A DNA stretch of 64,000 bases from Morinoia aosen (Eukaryota > Arthropoda > Malacostraca > Amphipoda > Talitridae). The stretch spans positions 35,461,732 through 35,525,731 of the forward strand of contig CM059572.1 in assembly GCA_030386875.1 (NCBI GenBank), read 5' to 3'. The first letter of the stretch is position 1, and each line of letters opens with the position of its first letter. A model generated the notes under the pieces. It saw only the letters and a list, made by a program, of their open reading frames with translations, made no database searches and had not been told where the DNA came from. This document shows, in pieces, positions 48,667 to 58,040 of the stretch. Made by a program: the position numbers and the translations under genes.

Positions 48667-50149
48667 CCAAATTTCTAAACCACGAACAATTGCAAAAATT
48701 GGACTATATATGAACAATAGTTTAAAAAGGTTAATAATAAATCTAAAATAATCAAATATTTAATAGAAAAAATATGTAGGAGCATGTATAACAAAAACGT
48801 GAACGAAAGTTTACAATACCCAACTTTATTCTCGACATTGTTCATTAAAATTATTGCATAATTATTGCATAATGTTCCAATACATTCAACTATTTGGTAT
48901 TCATCTCCAAGAACGTGTCATTGGTACAGCAGCTCTCGTTTTGAAAGGTCGTAAGCATGGGTAAGAATAAGGACATCAGCCAAGACCTTCGCGAACGTAT
49001 TGTGGAGCTCCATAATCAAACTTTGGGAGATCGGAAGATATGTGTACAACTGTGTGTTCCTATGGCCTCGGTTGGAACCATAATACGTAAGTGGAAATAC
49101 CGGAATACGACTCTCAGCAAGACTCGACCTTGCCGACCACGGAAGATTAACGACCGTGCTGTTCGAAAATTAGTCCGAACAATTGTCCAGAGGTTTAAAA
49201 CTATTCGTAGAGCCTTTAAGGATGAACTCAAGGCATCTGGGACTGAAGCCAGCCAACACAGATCGGCAGGGCACTACTCCGTGAAGGTCTTCGATCCCAC
49301 TCTTTTCGCAGGACACCTCTTCTCTAGAAACGTCACGTCAAGGCCAGGTTTAAGTACACCAACGACCAGTTGAACAAGCCAAAAGTGTTTTGCAACTCAG
49401 TTAGTCGGTATGATGAAACCAAAATCAAACTCTTTGGGAGAAAAAGCACAAATTATGTTTAGGGGTACCAAAACGAAGAGTATAAGCCTAAGGGCACCAT
49501 CTCCACCGTTAGGTTTGGAGGTAGCTTAATCATGGTGTGGGTATCTTTCAGCCCATCTGGGGTAGGTAAACTTCAAGTCATGGAAGAAACCATGAATGGC
49601 CGGAAACATCGTGAAATATTAGAAGAGCCACTCCTACCTTCAGCTCGTTTGTTAAATTGAAACGTGAATGGACCTTCCAACAAGACAACGATCCAAAGCA
49701 TACTACAAACAAAACCAAGGAATGGTTGAGGACCAAGAAGATAAACATTTTAAAATGGCCTTGTCTATCCCCGGACATGAATCTAATCGAAAACTTGTGG
49801 AGGGAATTGAAATCGAAGACTCAGAAGAGAGGTCCCAATAACTCCACTGAACTCAAAGAAAGTTGCATCGAAGAATGGAATAAGATTACACCCGAAACTT
49901 GTAAAAGGCTGGAAGTAAACTACTCGACACGTTTCGAAGCCAGAATTAATAATAACGGTTGTGCAACAAAGTATTAATGTATGCATGTCTTGAAATGCGT
50001 TGTAACCTTTTTTTCGCGTATTAATTTTATATATTTCAATGTTTATTTTCTAATAAATATATATGGGTTTAAGATAAAATATCAAACATTTTATGCTATT
50101 GTTTATATATAGTCCAATTTTCGTAATTCTACCCGGTTTTGAAATTTGG
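48667..50149. mobile_element. Tc1/mariner-family DNA transposon with terminal inverted repeats
   Basis: Left end 48667-48724 (ccaaatttctaaacc ... ttggactatatatgaacaatag) and the reverse complement of 50086-50149 (ccaaatttcaaaacc ... ttggactatatataaacaatag) match over roughly 58 bp with few mismatches. They bracket the decayed transposase, giving an element of about 1.48 kb. The outermost bases and TA target duplication are not certain; both ends are degenerate beyond this core. Confidence 0.88.
48957..49977 (+). pseudogene. Tc1-type transposase, frameshifted and interrupted
   Basis: Starts MGKNKDISQDLRERIVELHN, the classic N-terminus of Tc1 transposases, with a paired helix-turn-helix region followed by TRPCRPRKI. 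Middle fragments in shifted frames include DETKIKLFG (second catalytic Asp region). The C-terminal part reads WTFQQDNDPKHTTNKTKEWL, then LKWPCLSPDMNLIENLWREL (catalytic D-N-D-P-K-H and P-D-N-IENLW regions) and ends NNNGCATKY, a typical Tc1 terminus. Several frameshifts and a stop around 49240-49660 break the frame, so the copy should be inactive. It catalysed cut-and-paste transposition at TA sites. It lies in the exon 5-6 intron. Confidence 0.93.
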
Positions 50150-50497
50150 ACCAGAGTTTAGACCAGAGTTTGGATGTCGTTCGACTAAACTACGACACTA
50201 TAAATCATTTCCACCAACAGTTATTTTTTGCAGTTGATTTACAAAAGTTACAGGGAATTAGTTTGATTCTCGATTTTCTTCAATAGTTTCCTAATGTGCT
50301 AAGAAAACCTGTTGCACATTCTCGAAATTTGAACATTCTGTGGGGTATAATATCTTCCAACACTCCAAAGGTCAAAAACATGCACCCTTTATTTTACAAA
50401 ACATAACAACCGTGAAGAATACGGCTTTCATTTGAAACAAGAAATATGGTGTAGTTGGCATGGTCATCCTGTAAGCAAAAGTCATTCAAAACTCTAT

Positions 50498-50598
50498 GGT
50501 GAGAGCTTAGAACCTAATGTCATTGCATATTCATTATTCATACGAGTATTTTATTTAGGAGTTAGAAACATTATCTGTAACTATAACATAGATGTTCC
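50498..50598 (+). repeat. Direct repeat flanking the Tc1 region, right copy
   Basis: Right partner of 48144-48244, sharing gagcttagaacctaatgtca and acgagtattttattta blocks. See the left copy. Confidence 0.85.
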
Positions 50599-51089
50599 AC
50601 TCCTGCAAAGGCTTTGTCTTATAGGTTGCAGTCTTAGACATACATGAATGCGTCATGCCTCTGATTAAGCTACTATTGCTACTTATTTAAACCTACAAGG
50701 ATTAAAATTCGCAATGAAGGTGTCCAGAAATAAAAACAGAACGTCTCCTTTCATGGGAACTATTGTTGACATTTAAGAAACCTTAAATCGATAACGTTTT
50801 GACTTTAAAGTAAATGGTTGAACTGGTACGATCGTGAAATGTTTTTTTTTTTTTGTCCTGAGAACGATGCCGCCATATCTACTCATCTACTCAACGACAT
50901 GTGCGTTATGATTCAGACCATTGTTCATGCATTCTCATGTGGCCCCACACGAGTTCTTAAAAGCTTTTTGTTTTCGTTAATGTTCATTTCAGGAGATTTC
51001 TTCTCTTAATGATTTTATTTCGTTTGAATTAAAACTTCAAATTTCAAAAAAACGTATTTCTGCTTGGAGAAATCCATATATACAACTAC

Positions 51090-51169
51090 GTACATTTCTA
51101 GGGTCCAGCTGGGAGAGTACGTTACCTCACCAAAACACGCTCACTTCTAGGGTCCAGCTGGGAGAGTAC
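51090..51169 (+). repeat. Duplicated exon 6 acceptor, 49-bp spacing
   Basis: acttctagggtccagctggg plus agagtac at 51145-51169 is matched by atttctagggtccagctggg plus agagtac at 51096-51120. Using the first acceptor adds 49 nt that end in an in-frame TAG. Confidence 0.95.
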
Positions 51170-51413
51170 ACCTCTCCTCACGGGGACGTGATCAGCCACG
51201 TGAACATCAGCTCGGTGCGCGTGGCAGACGGAGGGACGTACAGCTGCACGGCTGTCAACTCTGCCGGCGACGTGACGCACTCAGCACGTGTCAACGTCTA
51301 CGGCCCTCCCATGATACGGCAGATGAGGGACGTGACTGCCGTGGCTGGCGAGACGGTCACCATTGCTTGCCCTGTTGCCGGGCACCCTATTGAGGACATC
51401 ACCTGGAGAAAAG
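51151..51413 (+). CDS. Dscam-like: Dscam-like exon 6: end of Ig5 and start of Ig6
   Basis: Reads VQLGEYTSPHGDVISHVNIS, then SVRVADGGTYSCTAVNSAGD, the bridge SARVNVYGPPMIRQMRD, and CPVAGHPIEDITWRK. It completes Ig5 (DGGTYSC) and starts Ig6 (Cys in IACPVAGHP, Trp in ITWRK). GDVISHVNIS and CPVAGHPI are strongly conserved in Dscam proteins. NIS is a possible N-glycosylation site. The acceptor tcacttctag is an exact local duplicate of another at 51101; phase 2 entry favours the second one because the first adds 49 nt with an in-frame TAG. Donor aaaag|gtgatg, phase 1. Confidence 0.95.
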
Positions 51414-51530
51414 GTGATGTTGGTTCGTGGCACGGGATTTCACGTGTAGAAATGGCGACGAGTTGGTTCGTGGCACGGGGTTTCAAGTGTAGAAACGGTG
51501 ACGAATTGATTTGTGGCATGAAGTGAATCG
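51412..51530 (+). repeat. ~46-bp array starting at the exon 6 donor
   Basis: Units ggtgatgttggttcgtggca plus cgggatttcacgtgtagaaat, then ggcgacgagttggttcgtgg and ggtgacgaattgatttgtgg. About 2.5 copies. Confidence 0.9.
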
Positions 51531-52144
51531 ACTCATTTCGAGCTTGGAAATCATTTGTGCATTTTGTGTAGATCTTCTTTGATAATTATAAGTCTTGAAA
51601 TTATGAATAACCAGTTGAAAACGAACCAAAAGGCCCATCAAGGTTTTTGTGAGAACTCGAGATACCGTTGTGAAATACTGGCTCATCAGACAATGAATAT
51701 GGATTTGTGTTAAGTCTCAGTACCTGAATGATATTGATTTCGATGTATAATTCCCCTTCATTATGACTTTCTCGCATTTTTTTTAAATTAGCCCACTAAA
51801 AATAGCTTAATTGATGGCATGATATTTGACGAGTTATGCTTTGAATCTCAGAAAACTGCGTACGTAGATTTGTTACAGACGTTTTGCTTGCAAAATCACT
51901 GAATAGGAGCAGCATGAAAGAAAACTCATTCACTTGGTTTCTCAGTGCGATTTTCATTTTATCAATTCAAGAACGGAATTTCAATTATGTTTTTTTGGTG
52001 ATACGCCTAATTAAGAATATATTCTTCAAGGACGCTAGTTTTTAATAAAAAAGTTATTGAGGAATATCAATGAATGAGGCTTTGGCAAATAAGATTTTAT
52101 TAATTGAGATATCAAATGGGTGGCCTTAGTTACTGAAATTTCTT

Positions 52145-52265
52145 AAAAAAGATTTCAATAAGTGAGATTTCAATACATTTCAATAAGTGAGATTTCAATA
52201 CATTTCAATAAGTGAGATTTCAATACATTCAAATGAGTGAGATTTCAACATTTCAATAAATGAGT
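52145..52265 (+). repeat. ~26-bp tandem repeat
   Basis: Units aataagtgagatttcaatac plus atttc, about four copies, in the exon 6-7 intron. Confidence 0.92.
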
Positions 52266-52695
52266 TTTCAGTTTGTGAGATTAAAAGAGATATGCAAAGT
52301 TTTTAAAACTTTTTATTGATGTCTGGCACCATTTTGAAATTCTTGCCCATGCTCATGTCAATATTAGCAAGCTTTACTCGCACTTTTCTTGCATTAAAAA
52401 TAAAAAAGTAATAAAGCAAAGTCAATTTCAGAATTTTACGCTGTTCATCAGTATACATAACAAAATAGAAGTTTTATCCTCAACCTGCGACCCCACGCAT
52501 GAATTACAAATTTTTTTTTTTAAATAAATTCAAAAAAATATTCTCATATCTTCCAACTCTACATAATAAATGCAATTTAAATCATCTAAACATTCATTTT
52601 CAATATCCGAATCATTTAAAAATTCATCGATCTGATAATTATATTCAAAGCTGTTATGATGTTGAGTATCTGACATGACATTCCTTCAACGCCAG

Positions 52696-52857
52696 ATGGC
52701 ACACTGCTGCCCACCAGCCACCGGCAGCTGGTGCACTCGAACGGCAGCTTATCGCTGCAGTCTCTGTCTCGGGCGACAGACGAGGGCCGTTACAGCTGCA
52801 CAGCTGTAGGCAGGCATGGCAGCAGCGTTACGCAACATCTGCGTCTCACGGTAGCAG
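52696..52857 (+). CDS. Dscam-like: Dscam-like exon 7: C-terminal half of Ig6
   Basis: After the junction codon for Asp it reads GTLLPTSHRQLVHSNGSLSL, then QSLSRATDEGRYSCTAVGRH and a strand ending LRLTVA. DEGRYSC is the Ig F-strand motif, and HSNGSL holds a possible glycosylation site (NGS) where fly Dscam has a similar NGTL. Acceptor ccttcaacgccag, donor gtagcag|gtgaac, phase 1 to phase 1. The last 22 nt plus the donor are repeated at 69-nt spacing, and the donor lies in a hairpin loop. Confidence 0.93.
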
Positions 52858-52996
52858 GTGAACAGAGGCACTGACGCAGATGCAATGACACTGGAGCGTC
52901 ATTACATCTGCGTCTTTCGGTAGCAGGTGAACAGAGGTACTGACGCAGATGTAATGACACTGGAGAGTCATTAAATCTCCGCATCACGGTAGCAGG
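52836..52996 (+). repeat. 69-bp array of the exon 7 end and donor, with inverted repeats
   Basis: gtagcaggtgaacagaggca recurs at 52851, 52920 and (as gtagcaggtaaa) 52989. Each unit holds catctgcgtc and its complement gacgcagatg around the donor. Readthrough meets TGA after six codons. Confidence 0.95.
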
Positions 52997-53399
52997 TAAA
53001 GGAGGTGATGATGCAGCTGTTGACCTCTGCTGCAGCTGTAAGAAAATAAGGCAGCATAATAGACCAACCGCAGCGCATTAAACTCACCTCGAATGATAGT
53101 CACACGGCTACTTTTTCTTTTTTTCAGTGGAAAGAATTTTCCTGGTTCTGTAATGACTGGAAAGTTTTATTCATTCAAATGATTGTAGCGTAAACGTTAA
53201 AACAAGTATCATTAAAAAAAATATGATAGTTCTTATTTTTATTATGCATTTTAATGATTATAACAACACGCACTCACACTTCCGCATCATTTCTAGTTTA
53301 TCAAGTCACTGTGAAGGAATGACCAACTAATTTCAAATATATTGGTCATTTTCCAATTTTCTATTGCCATTGGAAGCGCGATGGGAAAACATTGGTACA

Positions 53400-53957
53400 A
53401 AAACTCAATTCTTAAAATATTTCACGTAAATCTTTATTCATCGCGACTCACCTTGATGAGGAAACAAACATTCTATTCGAACCTCAAATTTTGTAGTACT
53501 TCCTCCATCAAAATGCAAAATGTTATATTCAAAGCTTGAGACCATACAGTACCACCAAAAGCGGAATACCAAAATATTCTATTTGAATCTTCATTCTTCT
53601 AGCTTTACCTCGAGCAGAATACAAAACATTTTATTCAAAGTTTATTTCTTGAAGTTTCAGTTCAACCATAATACAAAAAGATACTATTTTCAAGGCTTGA
53701 TTCCTTACAGTACCACTTCAACCAGAATTAAAAATTATTCTATTAATAGTTTGACTCTTTCAGTACCACCACGACCACAATACAAAGTATTCTATTCAAA
53801 GTTTGATTCCTTACAGTAACCATTCGATTCGAATACAAAAATATTTTTATGATCTGACCCAAAAATATCCTTATGATTTGACTTTCTTCAAACCCAAAGC
53901 AAATCTCGATTCATTTAGCCCCACCTCGATCAGAATGTAGCCCTTAATTGCCCGCAG
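53400..53957 (+). repeat. ~60-bp degenerate array before exon 8
   Basis: Units contain attctattcaaagtttgatt, cttacagtaccacc and aaccagaatacaaaa. Several carry an acceptor-like ttacag or tttcag followed by taccacc, echoing the real cccgcag|tcccccc. Confidence 0.82.
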
Positions 53958-54242
53958 TCCCCCCACGCCTGGCGCCGCTGAACTTCCCTGAGGGCACCCA
54001 GCCGGGGATGCGGGCGCAGGTGGGCTGCTACGCCCAGGAGGGCGACCTGCCCATGGACGTGTACTGGGAGAAGGACGGCCACAAGCTCAAGTCCTCCTTT
54101 GACCTAAGGCTGTCCAAGATGGACGACTACTCGTCCCTGCTGGTCATTTCGAGCGTGTCCGCCGAGCACTCCGGCAACTACACCTGCGTCGCCGCCAACT
54201 CTGTGAGGACCGTGACTGCGTCCGCTGCTCTCGTGGTCCATG
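53958..54242 (+). CDS. Dscam-like: Dscam-like exon 8: complete Ig7 in one exon
   Basis: A whole Ig domain: PPRLAPLNFPEGTQPGMRAQ, Cys in VGCYAQEGDLPMDVYW, the Trp in YWEKDG, then SSLLVISSVSAEHSGNYTCV and a G-strand ending ALVVH. The exon is phase 1 at both ends (285 nt), so it is a symmetric cassette. This is the equivalent of the fly Dscam1 exon 9 position, where many alternative Ig7 exons sit; here I see only one between 52858 and 57103. EGDLPM resembles the Ig7 pattern GDLPL. NYT is a possible glycosylation site. Acceptor attgcccgcag, donor ccatg|gtgagc. Confidence 0.95.
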
Positions 54243-54274
54243 GTGAGCTGCAGAGCTGTGTTTGGGATATTCAC

Positions 54275-54660
54275 TTCAAATTACGAGAGTTCAATTACTG
54301 GGCACTTTTAGATATCACAAGTTTAGTTCTAGCGGCTGGTGACCTTTTGTGTCACAAGTTTGCTTGTTTGGAAAATTGACTTCAAATTACGAGAGCTCAA
54401 TTACTGGTGACTTTTAGATATCACGAGTTTAATTTTAGCGACTAGTGACCTTTTACATCACAAGTTTAGTTCTTTACGATGTTGACCTGAAATTACGAGA
54501 GTTCAATTTCAAAGGCTAGTGGCTTTTTGATATCACGAGTTTAATTTTAGTGGCTGCTGAATTTTTAGTATGGCAAGCCTAACTTGAGTAACTGATAACT
54601 TTTTGATATCAGAAGTTCAATTCTAACGTCTGGTAGCGTTTTATTGTCACAAAATGAATT
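54275..54660 (+). repeat. Nested ~40/110-bp array after exon 8
   Basis: Blocks ttcaaattacgagagttcaa and tttagatatcacaagtttag plus ttctagcggctggtgacc recur with drift. It begins about 35 nt after the donor but does not include it. Confidence 0.88.
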
Positions 54661-55199
54661 CGATTACCTGACGATCCCGAGAATGGGAACTGTACCTGAC
54701 ATGTGCTCTAAACTTCCAGTTTTCCGTAATTAATTCAAAAGACTATCGCTTTCGAAAATTTCTTCGTGGGAAGAAGACACGAAAGGTATGATTAATAATA
54801 ATTGAAAATAAATGAAGTATTTTAAAATTTCACTGCCATTTTAATGAATGTTCGTTTGCTTTGATTACTGATGAATTACTCTTCCTTGATGTTGCAGAAG
54901 ATTTAATGATGATGTTTTTGATTAATGTGATGACACTGATACATATGCTAAGTCGGCGTTGAATTTAGATGGGTGAGTTAATGTTAGAAGACTGTGCGGA
55001 TTAAGCTCAATGACAATCTATCAGGATTTCAGTGTTCCTCACGCAATTGAGTTTGAATGCAGTTGGAGCAAAAAAGCAGCATTAATGCTATTACTTTGAA
55101 CATAGTTAACATTAAGTTTCATATATATGTGTTATGGCGAAAACTGAGGGTTTCATTAAATAAGTCGCCATAAAGAGATCAGGTGCAAATGTCAGAACA

Positions 55200-55620
55200 G
55201 GAAGATTAGTCAATAATTTTATTCAGGAAACAAAACACGCTTATATTTAGCGCTTCTTAAAACAATGTTAAAATAGCCAAGTCGAAGGAAGGCGATCTTG
55301 GCATTCAACACAAAACACAATTTTAGACCTTAATTAAAAACTAAGTTTAGGCAAAAGGTTTCGTTAAGTTTATTTTCATAGTTCGCAGAACGTCAATAAG
55401 TTTAAATTTTACGATGAACGCACAAAAACGGTACGTCGGCGGCACACGGCGGGCCCCGTAGCACCTCGTGCCGACTGCGCAGTAAGTTAAACCTAATAGA
55501 AGAATTATTCAAAAGTAGGTCGCTTGCCAACGGCCTTTAACACTTGTAGCTTGAACACCTGCCAGCCCCTCTCCAGGTCCGTAGAAAACGGACAGCCACG
55601 GACGGTTAGCGTCTAGCTGA
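55200..55620 (-). other. Putative 3' UTR of the nested antisense gene
   Basis: Minus-strand sequence after the TAG of the nested gene. It turns AT-rich and contains AATAAA hexamers at 55374-55369 and 55223-55218, about 250 and 400 nt after the stop. There is no competing coding potential. The assignment depends wholly on the nested gene being real. Confidence 0.3.
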
Positions 55621-55793
55621 CTAGCAGACGCTATGACCCCTCTCGTCCTGCGACGAACGGACGGACAGTGACGACAGTAACGGACGGTCGTCGTCCTCGC
55701 AGTGGTGTAGCCGATCGGAAAACGGCTTGGCACAATTACTCAGCCGGTCCAAGGGAGGCACCACTCGCGACAACTGGGCGATCGCAAGAGTAG
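55621..55793 (-). CDS. Nested antisense gene, exon 3 and stop (candidate)
   Basis: A very good acceptor (ttcataattttttccag) precedes this minus-strand exon. In the frame carried from exon 2 it reads TLAIAQLSRVVPPLDRLSNC, AKPFSDRLHHCEDDDRP, then a Ser-rich stretch ending GHSVC and a TAG at 55623-55621. Predicted product 111 residues with Cys at 8, 48, 75, 86 and 111. The C75-C86 pair and acidic EDDD run suggest a small secreted peptide or precursor, but no family is recognised. Candidate AATAAA signals follow on the minus strand at 55369-55374 and 55218-55223. Confidence 0.48.
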
Positions 55794-55909
55794 CTGGAAA
55801 AAATTATGAAGGTTTAGGAAAGCTCGTAATGACGGTAATAATAGTAACGATGAATTTATTTATTGGTCGAATAAAAAATAAGCAAGGTTCAAAGATAAGA
55901 CATTAGTAC

Positions 55910-55975
55910 CTTTCAAATCGCGGCTGCTGCAACCGTAGACCCAGTTGACCAGCAGAAACAGCTCCCAAACGTATA
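55910..55975 (-). CDS. Nested antisense gene, exon 2 (candidate, hydrophobic segment)
   Basis: This 66-nt minus-strand segment is bordered by a pyrimidine-rich acceptor (ttttttctctttgcacacatag) and a donor gaaag|gtacta. In the frame set by exon 1 it reads YVWELFLLVNWVYGCSSRDL plus Lys, with the junction codon giving Leu. The hydrophobic run is residues 32-47 of the predicted protein and resembles a signal peptide core or signal anchor, with a small-residue stretch (GCSS) after it. The N-terminal region before it (about 32 residues) is long for a classical signal peptide, so the true start may differ. Confidence 0.48.
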
Positions 55976-56480
55976 CTATGTGTGCAAAGAGAAAAAACGA
56001 TAAGTATATTGAAAGTGGACGAGCCAGCAGTAAAATGTCAACGAAATAAATGCAATTTTGTTCAGTTATTATCTTTACGTTAATTTACCCACCTAAGGAA
56101 ATGGTGCCCTCAGTGTGTTAACTTGCAGAACAAAGTGATGGATGACGATGCAATTAGTCAAGAGGTCAAGAAGTCAAGATGTCAAGTAATTCAACGAGAT
56201 CAAGTGTCCCAAGGTTGAGGACAGTCTGGTCGTCCCCCAGCAAAACCAAGTGCAAATAACACTCTTAAGCAAGAGAGCTGGGAGAACGAATAGAGAGACA
56301 AGCTCAAGTAAAGTAACCTAATTCACAACCAAATACCCCAATTACCAATTATAAACCAACTTCAATAAATAATGACAATATAAACAAACAAACTCCAGCG
56401 ACTCCGCAATCAAAGCCACAGCGAAGGAACGTACGTTACGAGGACGAGCAACCACCAGCGCCACATACGACCGCCCTTAC

Positions 56481-56577
56481 AGAGAGAAGGTCTGACGAAA
56501 AAGGTAGTACGAGCAGGAGACCAGAGGCCAGGAAGCGTCTGTTCTCGGCGATGGCAAGCGAACCCGTATCTAACCAT
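56481..56577 (-). CDS. Nested antisense gene, exon 1 (candidate)
   Basis: On the minus strand an ATG at 56577 opens MVRYGFACHRREQTLPGLWS, continuing PARTTFFVRPSL to a strong donor, ctctct|gtaagg, in phase 1 (97 nt). An acceptor-like tttcctcag lies 11 nt before the ATG, so the coding start may sit in an internal exon with an upstream untranslated exon not seen here. The segment is GC-richer than its surroundings. It lies in the Dscam-like intron between exons 8 and 9. I do not recognise the protein. The main alternatives are a non-coding antisense RNA or chance splice sites. Confidence 0.45.
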
Positions 56578-57103
56578 GCAAAACACCTCTGAGGAAACAC
56601 GCACAGAGACAAAAAAAAAACAAGAATTCAATTTAAAATGTTAACCTCACGTACACCCTGTGGGGATTTTTCCCACAGTGTGGTTGCATAATTTGACACT
56701 TTTTACACTGCAAAACGGTGAAAAATAAACTTCATATCTGTGTGTTAGCGGAGCTTGAATAACGTAGAAAACAAAATTGGGAAAATTTATTCGCTGAAGA
56801 TACAACTGATTTTTGCAACGTGTGCGAGTCAACTGGCCTGTTTTCGAATTGCTACTCTCGTCTCGCACAGGCACCGGGGTAGGGCTAGTGAAGCAGCAAT
56901 TCAGTAATTCAGTAATCAATTTGTATCCAATTAGTCTGCTGAGCCCATCAATCAAGGCTTTTTAAACATTAGAAAGTGGCCGACTCGCTTGAGTGTCGTC
57001 TTATGATTTTCCAATCCGATTAACATTTTTTAAACGGTGAAAAATAGGCACAAACATGAACCCCAATTTTGAAAGTTTAACTTCCACCCATCATATTTTC
57101 CAG

Positions 57104-57223
57104 TGCCCCCTCAGTGGTCAGCAGAGCCGATGGACGTGAGCGCTGCGGTGGGCAGTGCTGTGGAGGTGCCGTGTCTGGCAGAGGGCTCCCCTGCCCCTCT
57201 CATGGCATGGAGGAAGGAAACAG
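57104..57223 (+). CDS. Dscam-like: Dscam-like exon 9: N-terminal half of Ig8
   Basis: Reads PPQWSAEPMDVSAAVGSAVE, then VPCLAEGSPAPLMAWRKET. PPQW-EP is the usual start of Dscam Ig8 (PPRW-EPTD in fly), followed by the B-strand Cys and the C-strand Trp. The first codon is completed to Val by the G left from exon 8. Acceptor tattttccag; donor gaaacag|gttagt. Readthrough gives GGT TAG immediately. The exon end ggaaggaaacag and donor are copied in a 104-bp array that fills the next 700 bp. Confidence 0.93.
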
Positions 57224-57860
57224 GTTAGTGCTCTGTGGGGTGACACTATGGTGTAACTCTAGCTTATTTAGAGTAGGGGAAGGAAACAGGTTAGTGCTCT
57301 GAGGGGTGACACTACGGTGTAACTCTAGCTTATTTGATCAATGTGCTCCAGGGGAAAACAATTTAGTTCTTTTAGAATAGGGGAAGGAAACAGGTTGGTG
57401 CTCTGAGGGGTGACACTACGGTGTAACTCTAGCTTATTTGATCAATGTGCTCCAGGGGAAAACAATTTAGTTCTTTTAGAATAGGGGAAGGAAACAGGTT
57501 GGTGCTCTGAGGGGTGACACTACGGTGTAACTCTAGCTTATTTGATCAATGTGCTCCAGGGGAAAACAATTTAGTTCCTTTAGAATAGGGGAAGGAAACA
57601 GGTTAGTGCTCTGTGGGGTGACACTACGGTGTAACTCTAGCTTATTTGATCAATGTTCTCCAGGGGAAAACAATTTAGTTCTTTTAGAATAGGGGAAGGA
57701 AACAGGTTGGTGCTCTGAGGGGTGACACTACGGTGTAACTCTAGCTTATTTGATCAATGTGCTCCAGGGGAAAACAATTTAGTTCCTTTAGAATAGGGGA
57801 AGGAAACAGGTTGGTGCTCTGAGGGGTGACACTACGGTGTAATTGTGGTTTATATGATCA
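57212..57860 (+). repeat. 104-bp array of the exon 9 end and donor, 7 copies
   Basis: gggaaggaaacaggttagtg leads each unit at 57221 (exon), 57287, 57391, 57495, 57599, 57703 and 57807 (position of cag). The first spacing is 66 bp, the others exactly 104. Decayed aaacaggttggtt copies continue to about 58040. Confidence 0.97.
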
Positions 57861-58040
57861 ATGAACTCCAAGGAAAAACAGGTTTGTTCCTTTAGAGTGT
57901 TATGATGTGGCGTGGTTGTCGCGTATTAGATCAATGAAGCCCAAGAAAACAGGTTGGTTCCTTTGGCGTGTAATGATAACTGTACCTCACTAGATCAATG
58001 AATATTCTGTACCGGTGTTCACCGATGCAAACAGGTTGGT

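Larger units (their letters stand above)
45351..51089 (+). other. Intron 5 remainder
   Basis: Hosts the inverted repeat and dispersed repeat at 45.6-46.15 kb, microsatellites, the 18-bp repeat at 47.2 kb and the Tc1 element with its flanking direct repeats. 46430-47100, 47265-48140 and 50600-51050 show nothing supported. Confidence 0.55.
54661..57103 (+). other. Intron 8 remainder, host of the nested antisense gene
   Basis: 54661-55200 is AT-rich without signal. 55200-56590 carries the minus-strand gene candidate. 56591-57103 holds nothing clear apart from gtggggatttttcccac at 56660-56676, a short perfect hairpin. Confidence 0.5.
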
